A stretch of DNA of 64,000 nucleotides from Caulobacter sp. X (GTDB taxonomy: Bacteria; Pseudomonadota; Alphaproteobacteria; Caulobacterales; Caulobacteraceae), in NCBI RefSeq assembly GCF_002742635.1, contig NZ_PEGF01000002.1, forward strand, positions 1,674,001-1,738,000, given 5' to 3'. Positions 9,560 through 17,930 of the stretch are shown here, piece after piece (within the stretch, counting starts at the first letter, position 1; the number at the start of each line of letters is the position of its first letter). Made by a program: the position numbers and the translations under genes. The notes beneath the pieces were generated by a model. It was not told the DNA's origin. It did no database searches and was given only the letters and a program-made list of their open reading frames with translations.

Positions 9560-10198
9560 ATGCATCGACGTAAGCTGCTCCAGTGGGGGCTGGGCGCTTT
9601 CGGGGCCGGACTTCTGCCGCTCGCGGCCGCGCGCGCCGACGACGACATCATCGGCGCGATCCTTCAGGGGAAACATCCGACCGCGGCTCCGGTTCCCGCC
9701 GAGCCGGTTCTGCCGCCCACGCCGGCGGCCGCGCCGGCGCCCATCGAGACGCGTTGGGTCCATCTGCATAACGTGCACACTGGCGAGAAGCTGGAAGCGG
9801 TCTACTGGGAGAACGGCGAGTACGTCCCCGACGCGGTCCAGGCCCTGAACAAGGTGCTTCGCGACTATCGCAACGACCAGGTCCACCCGATGGACCCCGG
9901 CCTCTATGACATTCTGGGCAAGATCCAGGCCCGCACCGAGGCCAAGTCGCCCTTCCAGGTGATCTCCGGCTATCGCTCGCCGGCGACCAACAAGATGCTG
10001 TCCAACCGCAGCGGCGAAGTCGCCAAACACAGCCTCCACATGGAGGGCAAGGCGATGGACATCTATCTGGAGGACGTCGCCCTCGAACACGTAAGAGCCG
10101 CCGCCCTGGATCTCGGCATGGGCGGCGTGGGTTATTATCCGCAGAGCCGGTTCGTCCACGTGGACGTGGGCCGGGTGCGCCAATGGAAGGGCGCGTGA
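9560..10198 (+). CDS. DUF882 / M15-type murein peptidase (YcbK-like)
   Basis: 212 aa. The N-terminus RRKLLQWGLGAFGAG followed by a hydrophobic stretch and ARA looks like a Tat-type signal. After a Pro/Ala-rich linker comes the DUF882 (YcbK) domain with SGYRSPATNKML, the zinc-ligand region KHSLHMEGKAMDI and the second His in FVHVDVGRVRQW. Members are zinc D,D- or L,D-endo/carboxypeptidases of peptidoglycan. It follows an L,D-transpeptidase gene, as YcbK and YcbB neighbours do in Proteobacteria. Confidence 0.9.
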   Translation: MHRRKLLQWGLGAFGAGLLPLAAARADDDIIGAILQGKHPTAAPVPAEPVLPPTPAAAPAPIETRWVHLHNVHTGEKLEAVYWENGEYVPDAVQALNKVLRDYRNDQVHPMDPGLYDILGKIQARTEAKSPFQVISGYRSPATNKMLSNRSGEVAKHSLHMEGKAMDIYLEDVALEHVRAAALDLGMGGVGYYPQSRFVHVDVGRVRQWKGA

Positions 10199-10213
10199 TC
10201 GAAGCGAGGTAGG

Positions 10214-10552
10214 ATGAGCGAGCGTCGCGGCGGCCGGTTCGGCTGGATCTTTGTCGGCTTCGTCCTCGGCGTCCTAACCACCTTCGTGGCGATCTTCTTC
10301 CTGAACCTGGCCGACGATAGCGGCGTCGAAGACTACATGGAGCCGCGCGCCACCGCCGCCGAGCAGGCGGCCGACGCGGCCATGCGCGGGGCTCCAGCCT
10401 CGGAAGCGCAGTCGTCTCCCACGGCGCCGCCTATGGCCGCTCCCACGCCGGAAGCGCCCCCGGCCGCCGCGCCGCCGCCCGCTCAGCTGGATCCCCAGGT
10501 CGCCGAAGACGCCGCCGCCGCCGGCATGACGTCCCGCGCCAAGCCGAAGTGA
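10214..10552 (+). CDS. small single-pass membrane protein, unknown function
   Basis: 112 aa. One N-terminal transmembrane helix (FGWIFVGFVLGVLTTFVAIFFL) is followed by an Ala/Pro-rich, low-complexity periplasmic tail. Only 15 bp separate it from the DUF882 gene, so it is probably cotranscribed. No domain recognised. Confidence 0.7.
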   Translation: MSERRGGRFGWIFVGFVLGVLTTFVAIFFLNLADDSGVEDYMEPRATAAEQAADAAMRGAPASEAQSSPTAPPMAAPTPEAPPAAAPPPAQLDPQVAEDAAAAGMTSRAKPK

Positions 10553-10642
10553 GCCGCGACAACCCGTCTCACGATTCATCCACAGCCTGCTGACACCGCG
10601 CTGGCGGCAGGAGGGGCGCAGTTTCCTTGGGCTATCAAGGAG

Positions 10643-11047
10643 ATGCGCTTGACCATCAAGGGAAGCTGCGTGTGCGGGGGCGTGCGGTTCGAGTTGTTCG
10701 AGCCGCCCGCGATGATGGGGACGTGCCATTGCTCCCGCTGCCGAAAGGCTGGGTCCAGCACCTATGCCTATGTTCGGGCGGAGGCTTTCCATTGGCTGGC
10801 GGGTCGAAATCTGCTGATCCGCTATCAGCCGAAACCGCCGATGCGGTTCAATCGCGTCTTCTGTCGTCGCTGCGGCACGTCGATCGGCGACCCCTATGCG
10901 GGCCGCATCTTGGCGATCTCGGCCAACTGCCTGGACGACGACATCGAGGCGCGGGTGAAGTTTCATGAATACGCGCCGGACAAGCCCTCCTGGTACGAGA
11001 TCTGCGACGACGCTCGTCCGTATGGGCGCGAAACCGGCGGAGGATAG
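10643..11047 (+). CDS. GFA-family (glutathione-dependent formaldehyde-activating-like) zinc protein
   Basis: 134 aa. The GFA fold is shown by the cysteine pattern SCVCGGVRFE, TCHCSRCRKA and FCRRCGTSI, which binds two zinc ions. Family members other than Gfa itself have unknown substrates; the nearby genes give no clue. The ATG at 10643 has GGAGATGC context just upstream (AAGGAGATG), giving a good ribosome-binding site. Confidence 0.88.
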   Translation: MRLTIKGSCVCGGVRFELFEPPAMMGTCHCSRCRKAGSSTYAYVRAEAFHWLAGRNLLIRYQPKPPMRFNRVFCRRCGTSIGDPYAGRILAISANCLDDDIEARVKFHEYAPDKPSWYEICDDARPYGRETGGG

Positions 11048-11051
11048 GTGA

Positions 11052-11213
11052 TCAGGCCGCTTCGTCTTCGGGCGGGACGAAACGCGTCATGATCGCGCGC
11101 CGCGAGAATTGCATCAGCGTAGCGATGTAGTCTTCCAGCGCCTCGATGCGTTCGGCCTGGCGGACCACCAGAGCCTCAAGATCGCGCAGCCTCTCTTCGA
11201 CCTTGTCGGTCAT
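11052..11213 (-). CDS. slyX: SlyX-family coiled-coil protein
   Basis: 53 aa from the ATG at 11213, preceded by GGAG 6 nt upstream; the longer ATG at 11267 lacks support. A single amphipathic coiled coil (LRDLEALVVRQAERIEALED) as in SlyX proteins, which are short proteins of unknown function. Convergent with the GFA gene. Confidence 0.7.
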   Translation of the reverse strand: MTDKVEERLRDLEALVVRQAERIEALEDYIATLMQFSRRAIMTRFVPPEDEAA

Positions 11214-11289
11214 GACCGTCTCCGTTCCAGCCGCCGTCATGGAGCGCCGGCTGGAACGGAAGGTCAAGCGTGCGCCTGCACGCTTTCGG

Positions 11290-12330
11290 TTATTCCTTCG
11301 GCGCGGGCATGGCGGGCAGGGCGCCGGCCTTGCTCTTCATCGCCGCGTGTTGCGCCGGGGGCAGCGGGATCAGACCGCGGCCCTGCAGGTAGCCGCCGCG
11401 ACCAGTGGCGGCGTCCGACACAAACTCGGTGACGAACTCCTTCAGGCCCGGCGTGACGCCGACCTGCGACTTCTTCACGTAGATGAACAGCGAGCGCGAC
11501 AGCGGATACTGGCCGCTGGCGATCGTGGCCGGGGTCGGCTTCACGCCGTTGACCGCCGCGCCCTTGATGCGCGAGGCGTTCTCTTCCAGGAACGAGAAGC
11601 CGAACACGCCCAGGGCGTTCGGGGTCTTCTCGATCGTGCCGACGATGGCGTTGTCGTTCTCGCCGGCGTCCACCCAGCCGCCGTCGGTGCGCATCGGCGA
11701 GACAGTGGCCTTGAACTTCTTCTCGTCCTCGCCCTTCATCTTGGCCAGGGTCGGCAGCTTGGCCGCGCCGCCTTCCATGGCCAGCTCGACGAAGGCGTCA
11801 CGGGTGCCCGAGGTCGGCGGCGGCCCGTAGACCAGGATGCGCGCCTTGGGCAGGCCAGGACCGACTTCGTTCCAGTTCTTGTAGGGCTGCTTGACCAGCT
11901 GGCCGCCGCGCAGGGTCTGGTCGGCCAGGCCCAGATACAGCTGCTCGAGCTTGAAGTTGAAGTCCGGGCCTTGCTTGTCGGTCGCCACGACGATGCCGTC
12001 GAAGCCGATCTTGATCTCGACGATGTCCTTCACGCCGGCCTTCTGGCAGGCCTGGAACTCGGACTTCTTCATCGGGCGCGAGGCGTTGGCGATGTCGGGG
12101 AACTTCTCGCCCGTACCGCCGCAGAACATCTTGATGCCGCCGCCGGTGCCCAGGCTCTCGACCTTGGGCGACTTCTTGCCGGTCTTCTTCGAGAAGTTCT
12201 CGGCCACGCGGGTGGAGAAGGGGAACACCGTCGAGGAGCCGGCGGCCCAGACATAGTCGCGGGCCGCGTGGGCCTGATCGGCGACGGCGAGCAGGGCGAT
12301 GGTCGCGACCGCGCCAAGAAGCTTGTTCAT
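11290..12330 (-). CDS. pstS: phosphate ABC-transporter substrate-binding protein (orphan PstS)
   Basis: 346 aa from ATG 12330, which begins a Sec signal peptide ending QAHA; AGGA lies 9 nt upstream. The PstS fold is recognisable from AAGSSTVFPF at the mature N-terminus, the loop around SLGTGGGIKMF, and SGTRDAFVELA. No permease or ATPase genes are next to it; it presumably feeds the PstCAB encoded at 31770-34378, whose own PstS (30661-31713) is a different paralogue. A three-repeat Pho box 63 bp upstream indicates PhoB control. Confidence 0.93.
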   Translation of the reverse strand: MNKLLGAVATIALLAVADQAHAARDYVWAAGSSTVFPFSTRVAENFSKKTGKKSPKVESLGTGGGIKMFCGGTGEKFPDIANASRPMKKSEFQACQKAGVKDIVEIKIGFDGIVVATDKQGPDFNFKLEQLYLGLADQTLRGGQLVKQPYKNWNEVGPGLPKARILVYGPPPTSGTRDAFVELAMEGGAAKLPTLAKMKGEDEKKFKATVSPMRTDGGWVDAGENDNAIVGTIEKTPNALGVFGFSFLEENASRIKGAAVNGVKPTPATIASGQYPLSRSLFIYVKKSQVGVTPGLKEFVTEFVSDAATGRGGYLQGRGLIPLPPAQHAAMKSKAGALPAMPAPKE

Positions 12331-12392
12331 GTCGTCAAATCCTGTGTCGTCCGGGGGAAGTTGGGGGGAACATGCCGGATCGATGAGCGGGC

Positions 12393-12425
12393 TTTTGTCA
12401 CAGTTCGGCGACAGTTTTGCGACAG
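12393..12425 (-). promoter_or_regulatory. Pho box, three 11-bp repeats, upstream of pstS
   Basis: Read on the minus strand there are three consecutive 11-mers: CTGTCGCAAAA, CTGTCGCCGAA and CTGTGACAAAA. They match the direct-repeat layout of PhoB sites (CTGTCAT plus a 4-bp AT-rich spacer, 11-bp period). The array ends 62 bp before the pstS start codon. Confidence 0.85.
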
Positions 12426-12500
12426 CGTCCGTGTGCGGACGAAGCTTGACCTTGGCGCGGGGCGCCATCCCCGCTTGACCCGTCCACCCGCCGCGCCTAC

Positions 12501-12668
12501 GCCGGTTCTCGAAGGCATGGAGGCCGCAAGGCCTCCGGGAACGCGGTGACCAATCCGCGGCTGCCCCCGCAACTGTGATCGTCCGTCGATCGTCGCGGCC
12601 TCACGCCACTGGAGCTTCGGTTCTGGGAAGGCGCCGCGACGGGAGGGCGTAAGCCAGGAGACCGGCCT
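12501..12668 (+). ncRNA. cobalamin riboswitch
   Basis: The B12 box AGCCAGGAGACC is at 12652-12663; upstream are the core elements GGGAACGCGGTG, CCGCAACTGT, GCCACTGG and GGGAAGGC in the order expected of an adenosylcobalamin aptamer. The outer stem can form between GCCGGT near 12501 and ACCGGC near 12661. It ends about 50 bp before cobO, which it should repress when cobalamin is plentiful. Confidence 0.93.
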
Positions 12669-12714
12669 TCGTCACATCAACGCGGCCGGCGGGGTGTCCG
12701 GCGAAGGACGGACG

Positions 12715-13353
12715 ATGAGCGAAGAAACGCACCACGAGGCGGCCCAAGAGGCTGAAAAGAACGCGCGCCATAACGCCAGGATGAAGGCGATCCAGGCGGC
12801 TCGCGCCAAGATGATGGCCGAGAAGAACATCGAGAAGGGCCTGCTGATCGTCCACACGGGGGCGGGCAAGGGCAAGACGACGGCGGCGCTGGGCATGGCC
12901 ATCCGCGCCATCGGCCACGGCCACCGGGTCAGCATCATCCAGTTCATCAAGGGCGCGATGACAACCGGCGAGAAGGTGGTATTCGACGCGTTTCCCGACC
13001 AGGTCGAGTTCCGGCCGATGGGCGAGGGCTTCACCTGGGACACTCAGGATCGCGCCCGCGACATCGCCGTGGCCCGCGCGGCCTGGGAGGTGATCAAGGC
13101 GCGCATCCTCGATCCCGACGACTGGGACATGGTCATCGCCGACGAGCTGAACATCATCCTGCGCTACGACTATCTGCCGCTGGCCGAGGTGCTGGAGGTC
13201 GTGGCCGCGCGGCCCGAGGGCAAGCACGTGGTGATCACCGGCCGCAACGCGCCCGACGAACTGATCGAGGTCGCCGACCTCGTCACCGAGATGGCCCAGG
13301 TCAAGCACCCGTTCCGCGCCGGCGTGAAGGCCCAGGCGGGGATCGAGTTTTGA
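12715..13353 (+). CDS. cobO: cob(I)yrinic acid a,c-diamide adenosyltransferase
   Basis: 212 aa from ATG 12715 with AAGGA 6 nt upstream (a GTG at 12694 has no such site). CobO/BtuR-type corrinoid adenosyltransferase: the P-loop HTGAGKGKTTAALG, then IQFIKGA, and DELNIILRYDYL. It attaches the adenosyl group from ATP to cobalt in cobalamin synthesis or salvage. The unusual Lys/Ala-rich N-terminal helix is usual for the family. Downstream of the cobalamin riboswitch; stop overlaps the start of the DUF1636 gene. Confidence 0.95.
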   Translation: MSEETHHEAAQEAEKNARHNARMKAIQAARAKMMAEKNIEKGLLIVHTGAGKGKTTAALGMAIRAIGHGHRVSIIQFIKGAMTTGEKVVFDAFPDQVEFRPMGEGFTWDTQDRARDIAVARAAWEVIKARILDPDDWDMVIADELNIILRYDYLPLAEVLEVVAARPEGKHVVITGRNAPDELIEVADLVTEMAQVKHPFRAGVKAQAGIEF

Positions 13354-13754
13354 GTGTCCTGCGCGAGGCCGACGACGGTCCGGCGGTGGTGGTCTGCGAC
13401 ACCTGCCGCTTCTCGGCGGAGGAGCGCGACGGTCCGGACGGCGTGCGGGGCGGCGCGCTGCTGGCGGCGGCGTTGCGCGAGGCGGCCGACGGGACGGGCG
13501 TGGCGGTCCAGACCATGCCGTGCCTGTTCAACTGCGGCCAGCACTGCTCGGTCCACCTGCGCGCGCCGGGCAAGATCGGCTACGTCCTGGGCCGCTTCGA
13601 GCCGACCGCGCAGGCGGCGCGGGCGATCCTGGACTACGCCCTGGCCTATGCCGCGAGCGAGGAGGGCGTCGTGCCCTACCGCCAGTGGCCCGAGGGCGTG
13701 AAGGGCCACTTCATCGTCCGCGTGCCGCCGGCCGGCAAGCTGGTGGCGGACTAG
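13350..13754 (+). CDS. DUF1636 metal-binding protein of the cobalamin operon
   Basis: 134 aa, started at TTG 13350, which overlaps the cobO stop as TTGA. It has the DUF1636 (thioredoxin-like ferredoxin type) Cys pattern: VCDTCRF near the N-terminus and MPCLFNCGQHCSVHL in the middle. The family is regularly found in cobalamin biosynthesis clusters, with an unproven role in metal or electron supply. Coupling to cobO puts it under the same riboswitch. Confidence 0.85.
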   Translation: MSVLREADDGPAVVVCDTCRFSAEERDGPDGVRGGALLAAALREAADGTGVAVQTMPCLFNCGQHCSVHLRAPGKIGYVLGRFEPTAQAARAILDYALAYAASEEGVVPYRQWPEGVKGHFIVRVPPAGKLVAD

Positions 13755-13755
13755 G

Positions 13756-14409
13756 TCACCACCCGCCGTAGTGCGGCGCGAAGCGGGCCCTCAGGTCGTC
13801 GACCTCGCGCTCGGCGTCGCGGATCGCGTCCGCCGCCCGGCGGCCGTCCTCGATCGCCTCGCGGCGCTCGCGGCGCAGGCGATGCAGACGGTCGCGCAGC
13901 TCGCGGATCTGCTCGTCGGTCAGCTTGGGATTGCGCAGCTCGTCCTCGACGCCGTCGGCTTCTCGCGCGCGCCGGTCGGCCCGGGCGTCGGCGCTGCTGA
14001 GGTCGGAGCGGGCGCTGGAAAGGCGGCTCTCGGCGGCGTGGACCCGCTCGCCGTCCGCATAGCCGCCCAGGAACTCCGGCTCGACGGGCGGCGGGCAAAC
14101 CCCGGCGTAGGAATGGCCTTGGCGTCCAACGCGGAAGCCGTTCATTTCGGTGCAGTAGCGCATCAGGCCCTGGTCGCGGCCCTGGATGTAGAGGCTCATG
14201 TCGGGGGCGACGCCGGTCTTCTCGCAGGCCTTGGCGTGGTCTTCGATCCGGCTCATCGACCGACCGTCGGCGCCGTCGATATAGCCGATGGCCCGCCAGT
14301 CGCCTTGCAGGCACTGCTCCTTGCTGAGCGTGGCGCAGGCGGCGACCGTCAGGCCGGCGAGGACGACGAAGGCTCCGATGACCACGGACCGCTTACCAGG
14401 AACACGCAT
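13756..14409 (-). CDS. DUF2799 lipoprotein with C-terminal coiled coil
   Basis: 217 aa. The signal peptide ends in a lipobox (TVAAC), so the mature protein is a lipoprotein. The DUF2799 domain follows (CLQGDWRAIGYIDGADG, HAKACEKTG, YIQGRDQGLMRYCTE), with conserved Cys residues. The last 80 residues are a charged coiled coil rich in Arg, Glu and Asp. Convergent with the DUF1636 gene. Function unknown. Confidence 0.8.
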   Translation of the reverse strand: MRVPGKRSVVIGAFVVLAGLTVAACATLSKEQCLQGDWRAIGYIDGADGRSMSRIEDHAKACEKTGVAPDMSLYIQGRDQGLMRYCTEMNGFRVGRQGHSYAGVCPPPVEPEFLGGYADGERVHAAESRLSSARSDLSSADARADRRAREADGVEDELRNPKLTDEQIRELRDRLHRLRRERREAIEDGRRAADAIRDAEREVDDLRARFAPHYGGW

Positions 14410-14480
14410 TTCAACCTCCCCAGGGCTTGGCCCTCGGGAGCAGTTGGAGCTTGGCCGTGTGAACCTGACCTGAACGAGGC

Positions 14481-16526
14481 TTAAGGGCGCGGCTCGGCGG
14501 GCGGCGGGGCCTGCGGGACGCCGCTGTTCGGCGCGGCGGGCGTCGCCGGTTCGGCGGGGACGGTCAGCGGGGCGACGGGCAGGCCGTCGGGACCGATCTC
14601 GCCTTCCAGCGGCAGGCCCAGGTCCTCCAGCGGATCCTCGGCGGGACGCAGGGCGACGTCGCGGCCCAGGGCCGACAGCATGAAGGCCTTCCAGATCTTG
14701 GCCGGCTCGCCGCCGCCGACGACGCCGTTCATTGGGCTGTTGTCGTCATTGCCGACCCAGACCCCGACCACCAGGTCGTCGACGTACCCGACGAACAGGG
14801 CGTCGTGATAGTTCTGGGTGGTGCCGGTCTTGCCATAGGCGCCGTCGATGGCGGCCTCCAGGCCCGTGCCGCGATGGGTGGCCGAGCGCAGCAGGTCGCG
14901 CATGCCGGCCAGCACCTTGGGATCATAGGCCGTGGTCTTGGGCTTGCTGAAGGTCTCCAGCGCGTGCGGGACGATCGGATATTCGCCCGCCGCCACCGAG
15001 GCGTAGGCCGCCGTCAGCCGCGTCAGGCTCATCGAGCCGGTGCCCAGGGCCATGGTCAGGTCGTTGGGTATCTTCTCGGTTATGCCAAGATCGCGGGCGA
15101 CCTTGATCACCTTGGCCGGGCCCAGGTCGTGGGCCAGGCGCACGGCGGCCACGTTCGACGAGGCGGCGAAGGCGCTGATCAGCGGGATCTCGCGGTCGCG
15201 ATACTTGCCCTCGTGGTTCTTGGGCATGTAGCCGCTGACCTGCACCGGGGTGTCGAGGATCGGGCTGGTGGTCGTCATGCCTTCGCGCAGGGCGGCCAGA
15301 TAGACGAACAGCTTGAACGACGAGCCGGGCTGGCGCTCGCCGTCGGCGCGGTTGAACTGGCTTTGCTTGTAGTCGCGGCCGCCGACCATGGCGACGACGC
15401 GGCCGTCCTTGCGCATGGCCACCAGGGCGCCCTGGGTGATGTTCAGGACCTTGCCGTCACGCTCGATGAAGTCGTTGAGGATCTTCTCGGCCTTTTCCTG
15501 GAGCTTGGGGTCCAGGGTCGTGCGGACGATGGTCTCGCCATAGCGGGGACCGATGCTGGCGCGGGCCTGGGGCAGGGCCCAGTCGGCGAAATAGGAACCG
15601 GTCGGCACCTTGTCCTCGACCTCGATCGGGGAGACGTCGCCGACCGCGTCGGCCTGTTCCTGGGTGATCGTTCCGGTCTCGACCATGGCGCCGAGCACCA
15701 CGCGCATGCGCTCGCGGGCGCCTTCGAGATTGTTGGTCGGGGCCAGGCGGGAGGGGGCCTTGACCAGGCCGGCCAGCATGGCGGCCTCGCCGATCGACAG
15801 TTGCTCGGGTTGCTTGCCGAAATAGTGGCGGGCCGCGGCGCGCAGGCCAAAGGCGCCGTCGCCGAAATAGACCGACGACAGGTAGCGCGACAGGATCTCG
15901 GCCTTGGAGAGGCGGGCCTCCAGATAGACGGCGATCAGGGCCTCCTGCGCCTTGCGGCGCAGGTTGCGGTCGCTGGACAGGAAGGCGTTCTTGGCCAGTT
16001 GCTGGGTGATGGTCGAGCCGCCTTCCGAGACGCCGCCGGCCTGGGCGTTCTTGCCCAGGGCCCGGGCGATCGCCTTGGGGTCGACGCCCATGTGGCTGTA
16101 GAAGCGTCGGTCCTCGATGGCGATGAAGGCGCCGGGCACGTAAGGCGGCAGCTTCGTCGCGTCGATCGGCGCCTCCTTGTAGGAGCCGCGCTTGGCGATC
16201 GGCGAGCCGTCGCTGGCGACCAGCACGATGGCCGAATTGTTCAGCGGCTCCAGCGCCCGGCTCAGCGGCAGCGACCAGAAGAGGGTGGCGACCAGGGCGA
16301 CGACCAGGACAACGGCGGCTACCGCGCCGATCAGCCAGATGTGCCGCCGCCAGAAGGGCTTTCGCGCGGGCTCAGGCGCCGGCTCGGGCATGGGCTCGGG
16401 CGCCGGCGGCGTGGCTTCGGGCGCGGACGCCAGCGCGGGATCGGCCAACGCCGCCTGCGGGTCGCGCGGCGGGCTAGGCTGGCGCGGCGGCGTGTTGGGG
16501 TCGAGGTCGTTCGGCTCGTCGGACAT
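14481..16526 (-). CDS. class A penicillin-binding protein (PBP1A type)
   Basis: About 681 aa from ATG 16526 (MSDEPN); ATGs at 16577 and 16658 would add 17 or 44 residues, and none has a clear ribosome-binding site. Cytoplasmic Pro-rich tail, one transmembrane helix (WLIGAVAAVVLVVALVATLF), GT51 glycosyltransferase with catalytic Glu138 in AIEDRRFYSHMG and GGSTITQQLAKN, then the transpeptidase with Ser402 in SSFK, SSNVAAV and KTGTTQNYHDALFVGY. It polymerises and crosslinks peptidoglycan. The C-terminus is a Pro/Ala-rich tail. One of several such enzymes expected in this lineage. Confidence 0.93.
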   Translation of the reverse strand: MSDEPNDLDPNTPPRQPSPPRDPQAALADPALASAPEATPPAPEPMPEPAPEPARKPFWRRHIWLIGAVAAVVLVVALVATLFWSLPLSRALEPLNNSAIVLVASDGSPIAKRGSYKEAPIDATKLPPYVPGAFIAIEDRRFYSHMGVDPKAIARALGKNAQAGGVSEGGSTITQQLAKNAFLSSDRNLRRKAQEALIAVYLEARLSKAEILSRYLSSVYFGDGAFGLRAAARHYFGKQPEQLSIGEAAMLAGLVKAPSRLAPTNNLEGARERMRVVLGAMVETGTITQEQADAVGDVSPIEVEDKVPTGSYFADWALPQARASIGPRYGETIVRTTLDPKLQEKAEKILNDFIERDGKVLNITQGALVAMRKDGRVVAMVGGRDYKQSQFNRADGERQPGSSFKLFVYLAALREGMTTTSPILDTPVQVSGYMPKNHEGKYRDREIPLISAFAASSNVAAVRLAHDLGPAKVIKVARDLGITEKIPNDLTMALGTGSMSLTRLTAAYASVAAGEYPIVPHALETFSKPKTTAYDPKVLAGMRDLLRSATHRGTGLEAAIDGAYGKTGTTQNYHDALFVGYVDDLVVGVWVGNDDNSPMNGVVGGGEPAKIWKAFMLSALGRDVALRPAEDPLEDLGLPLEGEIGPDGLPVAPLTVPAEPATPAAPNSGVPQAPPPAEPRP

Positions 16527-16664
16527 GGGATCGGCGCTCGCTTCGGGCGCACGCCCGCACTCGTCGTCGGCGCTCATACCACACGGCCCGGCCAATCCAA
16601 GCGCGCGGAACGGGAAGTTTTTCCGTCCACGCCCCTTGAATGGGGACGGGGCGATCATAACTGA

Positions 16665-16750
16665 CCTCCCCGTGAGGCCGATGCCTCTGCCCTTTCCTGG
16701 GCGTTTCCTCCCTGACTTTCCAAGCCCGGCCTTGTCGCCGGGCTTTTCTT
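16665..16750 (+). ncRNA. candidate small RNA with C-rich loops and terminator
   Basis: The gap between the two minus-strand genes holds three consecutive hairpins on the plus strand: CCTC-CCCGT-GAGG, GCCC-TTTCCT-GGGC, and a terminator AGCCCGGC-CTTGTC-GCCGGGCT followed by TTTCTTTT. There is no plus-strand gene for this terminator to serve. A TTGAAT box near 16635 and ATAACT about 15 bp on could be a promoter. The CCUCCCC and CCUCCC stretches resemble the anti-Shine-Dalgarno loops of known alphaproteobacterial small RNAs. Not matched to a named family. Confidence 0.5.
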
Positions 16751-16757
16751 TTGGCCG

Positions 16758-17339
16758 CTACTTCGCCAGCAGCGCCTGGAGTTGATGCACCGCCCGATCC
16801 GGCGGGGACTGGTAGGGGATCGGCGCGACGAACCGGCCTTGGGCGTCGAACAGATAGACCGACGAGGAGTGGTCGATCGTGTAGCCGCCGCCCTCCTGCG
16901 GGACCTTCTGGTAGTAGACCCGATAGGCCTTGGCCGCCTTGGCGACCGCGGCGGGCGTCCCGGTGAAGCCCTGGATGCGCGGGTCGAAGTTCGAGAGATA
17001 CAGCCGCATCTGCTCGGGCGTGTCGCGCTCGGGATCGACCGAGACGAACACCACGTTCAGCTTGTCGGCCTCCGGGCCCAGGGTCTTCAGCCACACCGTC
17101 AGGTCGGTCAGGGTGGTGGGGCAGACCTCCGGGCAATAGGTGAAACCGAAGAAGATCGCCGTGGGCTTGCCCAGCAGCGACTTCTCGGTGACCGGCTTGC
17201 CGTTCATGTCGACCAGGTTGAACGGCCCGCCGATCTTGACCAGCGAACGCGCCGGACCCGCCCCGTCCTGGCGGTTGCAGGCCGCCAGGGGCGCGGCCGC
17301 CAGGATGGCGGCCGCGGTGATCAGAAGCGCCCGCCGCAT
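16758..17339 (-). CDS. SCO1/SenC/PrrC-family copper-binding lipoprotein
   Basis: 193 aa. The signal peptide ends in a lipobox (APLAAC). The thioredoxin-like domain has the copper site YCPEVCP and the distal His in TIDHSSSVYLF. SCO proteins deliver copper to the CuA site of cytochrome oxidase or act in thiol redox. Last gene of a copper operon (DUF2946, TonB receptor, PCuAC, SCO); its start touches the PCuAC stop. Confidence 0.92.
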   Translation of the reverse strand: MRRALLITAAAILAAAPLAACNRQDGAGPARSLVKIGGPFNLVDMNGKPVTEKSLLGKPTAIFFGFTYCPEVCPTTLTDLTVWLKTLGPEADKLNVVFVSVDPERDTPEQMRLYLSNFDPRIQGFTGTPAAVAKAAKAYRVYYQKVPQEGGGYTIDHSSSVYLFDAQGRFVAPIPYQSPPDRAVHQLQALLAK

Positions 17340-17788
17340 CAGTGGGCCATGCCAGGCATCGGCGGCGTCTTGACGACGGCCTCGACCGTCAGGGGGGGCG
17401 CCGATTTGAACTTCAGGGTCATTGGAACCTTCGCGCCTTCCTTCAGCGCCGACTTGGGCGCGATCAGCATCAGGTGCTCGCCGCCGGGTTTCAGCGCCAC
17501 GGCCTTGCCGGCCGGCAAGGCCAGGCCATCAGGCAGCTTGCGCATGCGCATGACGCCGCCGTCCATCGACATGGTGTGGATTTCACCGTGGTCGGCGGCC
17601 GTAGTCTCGACGCCGATCAGGCGATCCTCGCCCTTGGCCGTCAGGGTGACGTAGCAGCCGGCGGCCATGGCGCCGGCGACGGTCGGGCGGCACCAGGCCT
17701 CGGTCGCGGTCACCTTCGGCGCGGGCGCCGCGTGAGCGGCCGAGGCCAGGGCGGCGGCGGAGAAGGCGATCAGGGTCAGGGTCTTCAT
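17339..17788 (-). CDS. periplasmic copper chaperone PCu(A)C
   Basis: 149 aa with a Sec signal peptide ending AAHA. The PCu(A)C copper site is visible as HGEIHTM, then MRMRKL and GGEHLML (the H-M-X10-M-X21-H-X-M pattern). It hands Cu(I) to cytochrome oxidase together with SCO, encoded immediately downstream with overlapping codons. Confidence 0.92.
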   Translation of the reverse strand: MKTLTLIAFSAAALASAAHAAPAPKVTATEAWCRPTVAGAMAAGCYVTLTAKGEDRLIGVETTAADHGEIHTMSMDGGVMRMRKLPDGLALPAGKAVALKPGGEHLMLIAPKSALKEGAKVPMTLKFKSAPPLTVEAVVKTPPMPGMAH

Positions 17789-17896
17789 GGTCAGGCTCCA
17801 GCTTTCAGGGAAGGCGAGGTCAGTCGCCGGAAGATGAGATCGATCAGAAGGGGCGCGATCAGCGACGCGCCGACCAGCGGGTAGATTACAGCGAGT

Positions 17897-17922
17897 GGCG
17901 GCGACTCTCGCGAGTCGCCGCC
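17897..17922 (-). terminator. hairpin after the copper TonB receptor gene
   Basis: A perfect 11-bp stem, GGCGGCGACTC and GAGTCGCCGCC, with a 4-nt loop, starts 9 bp after the receptor stop codon. It lacks a run of T residues, so it may attenuate rather than end transcription into PCuAC, or stabilise the upstream message. Confidence 0.6.
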
Positions 17923-17930
17923 GATCCGGA

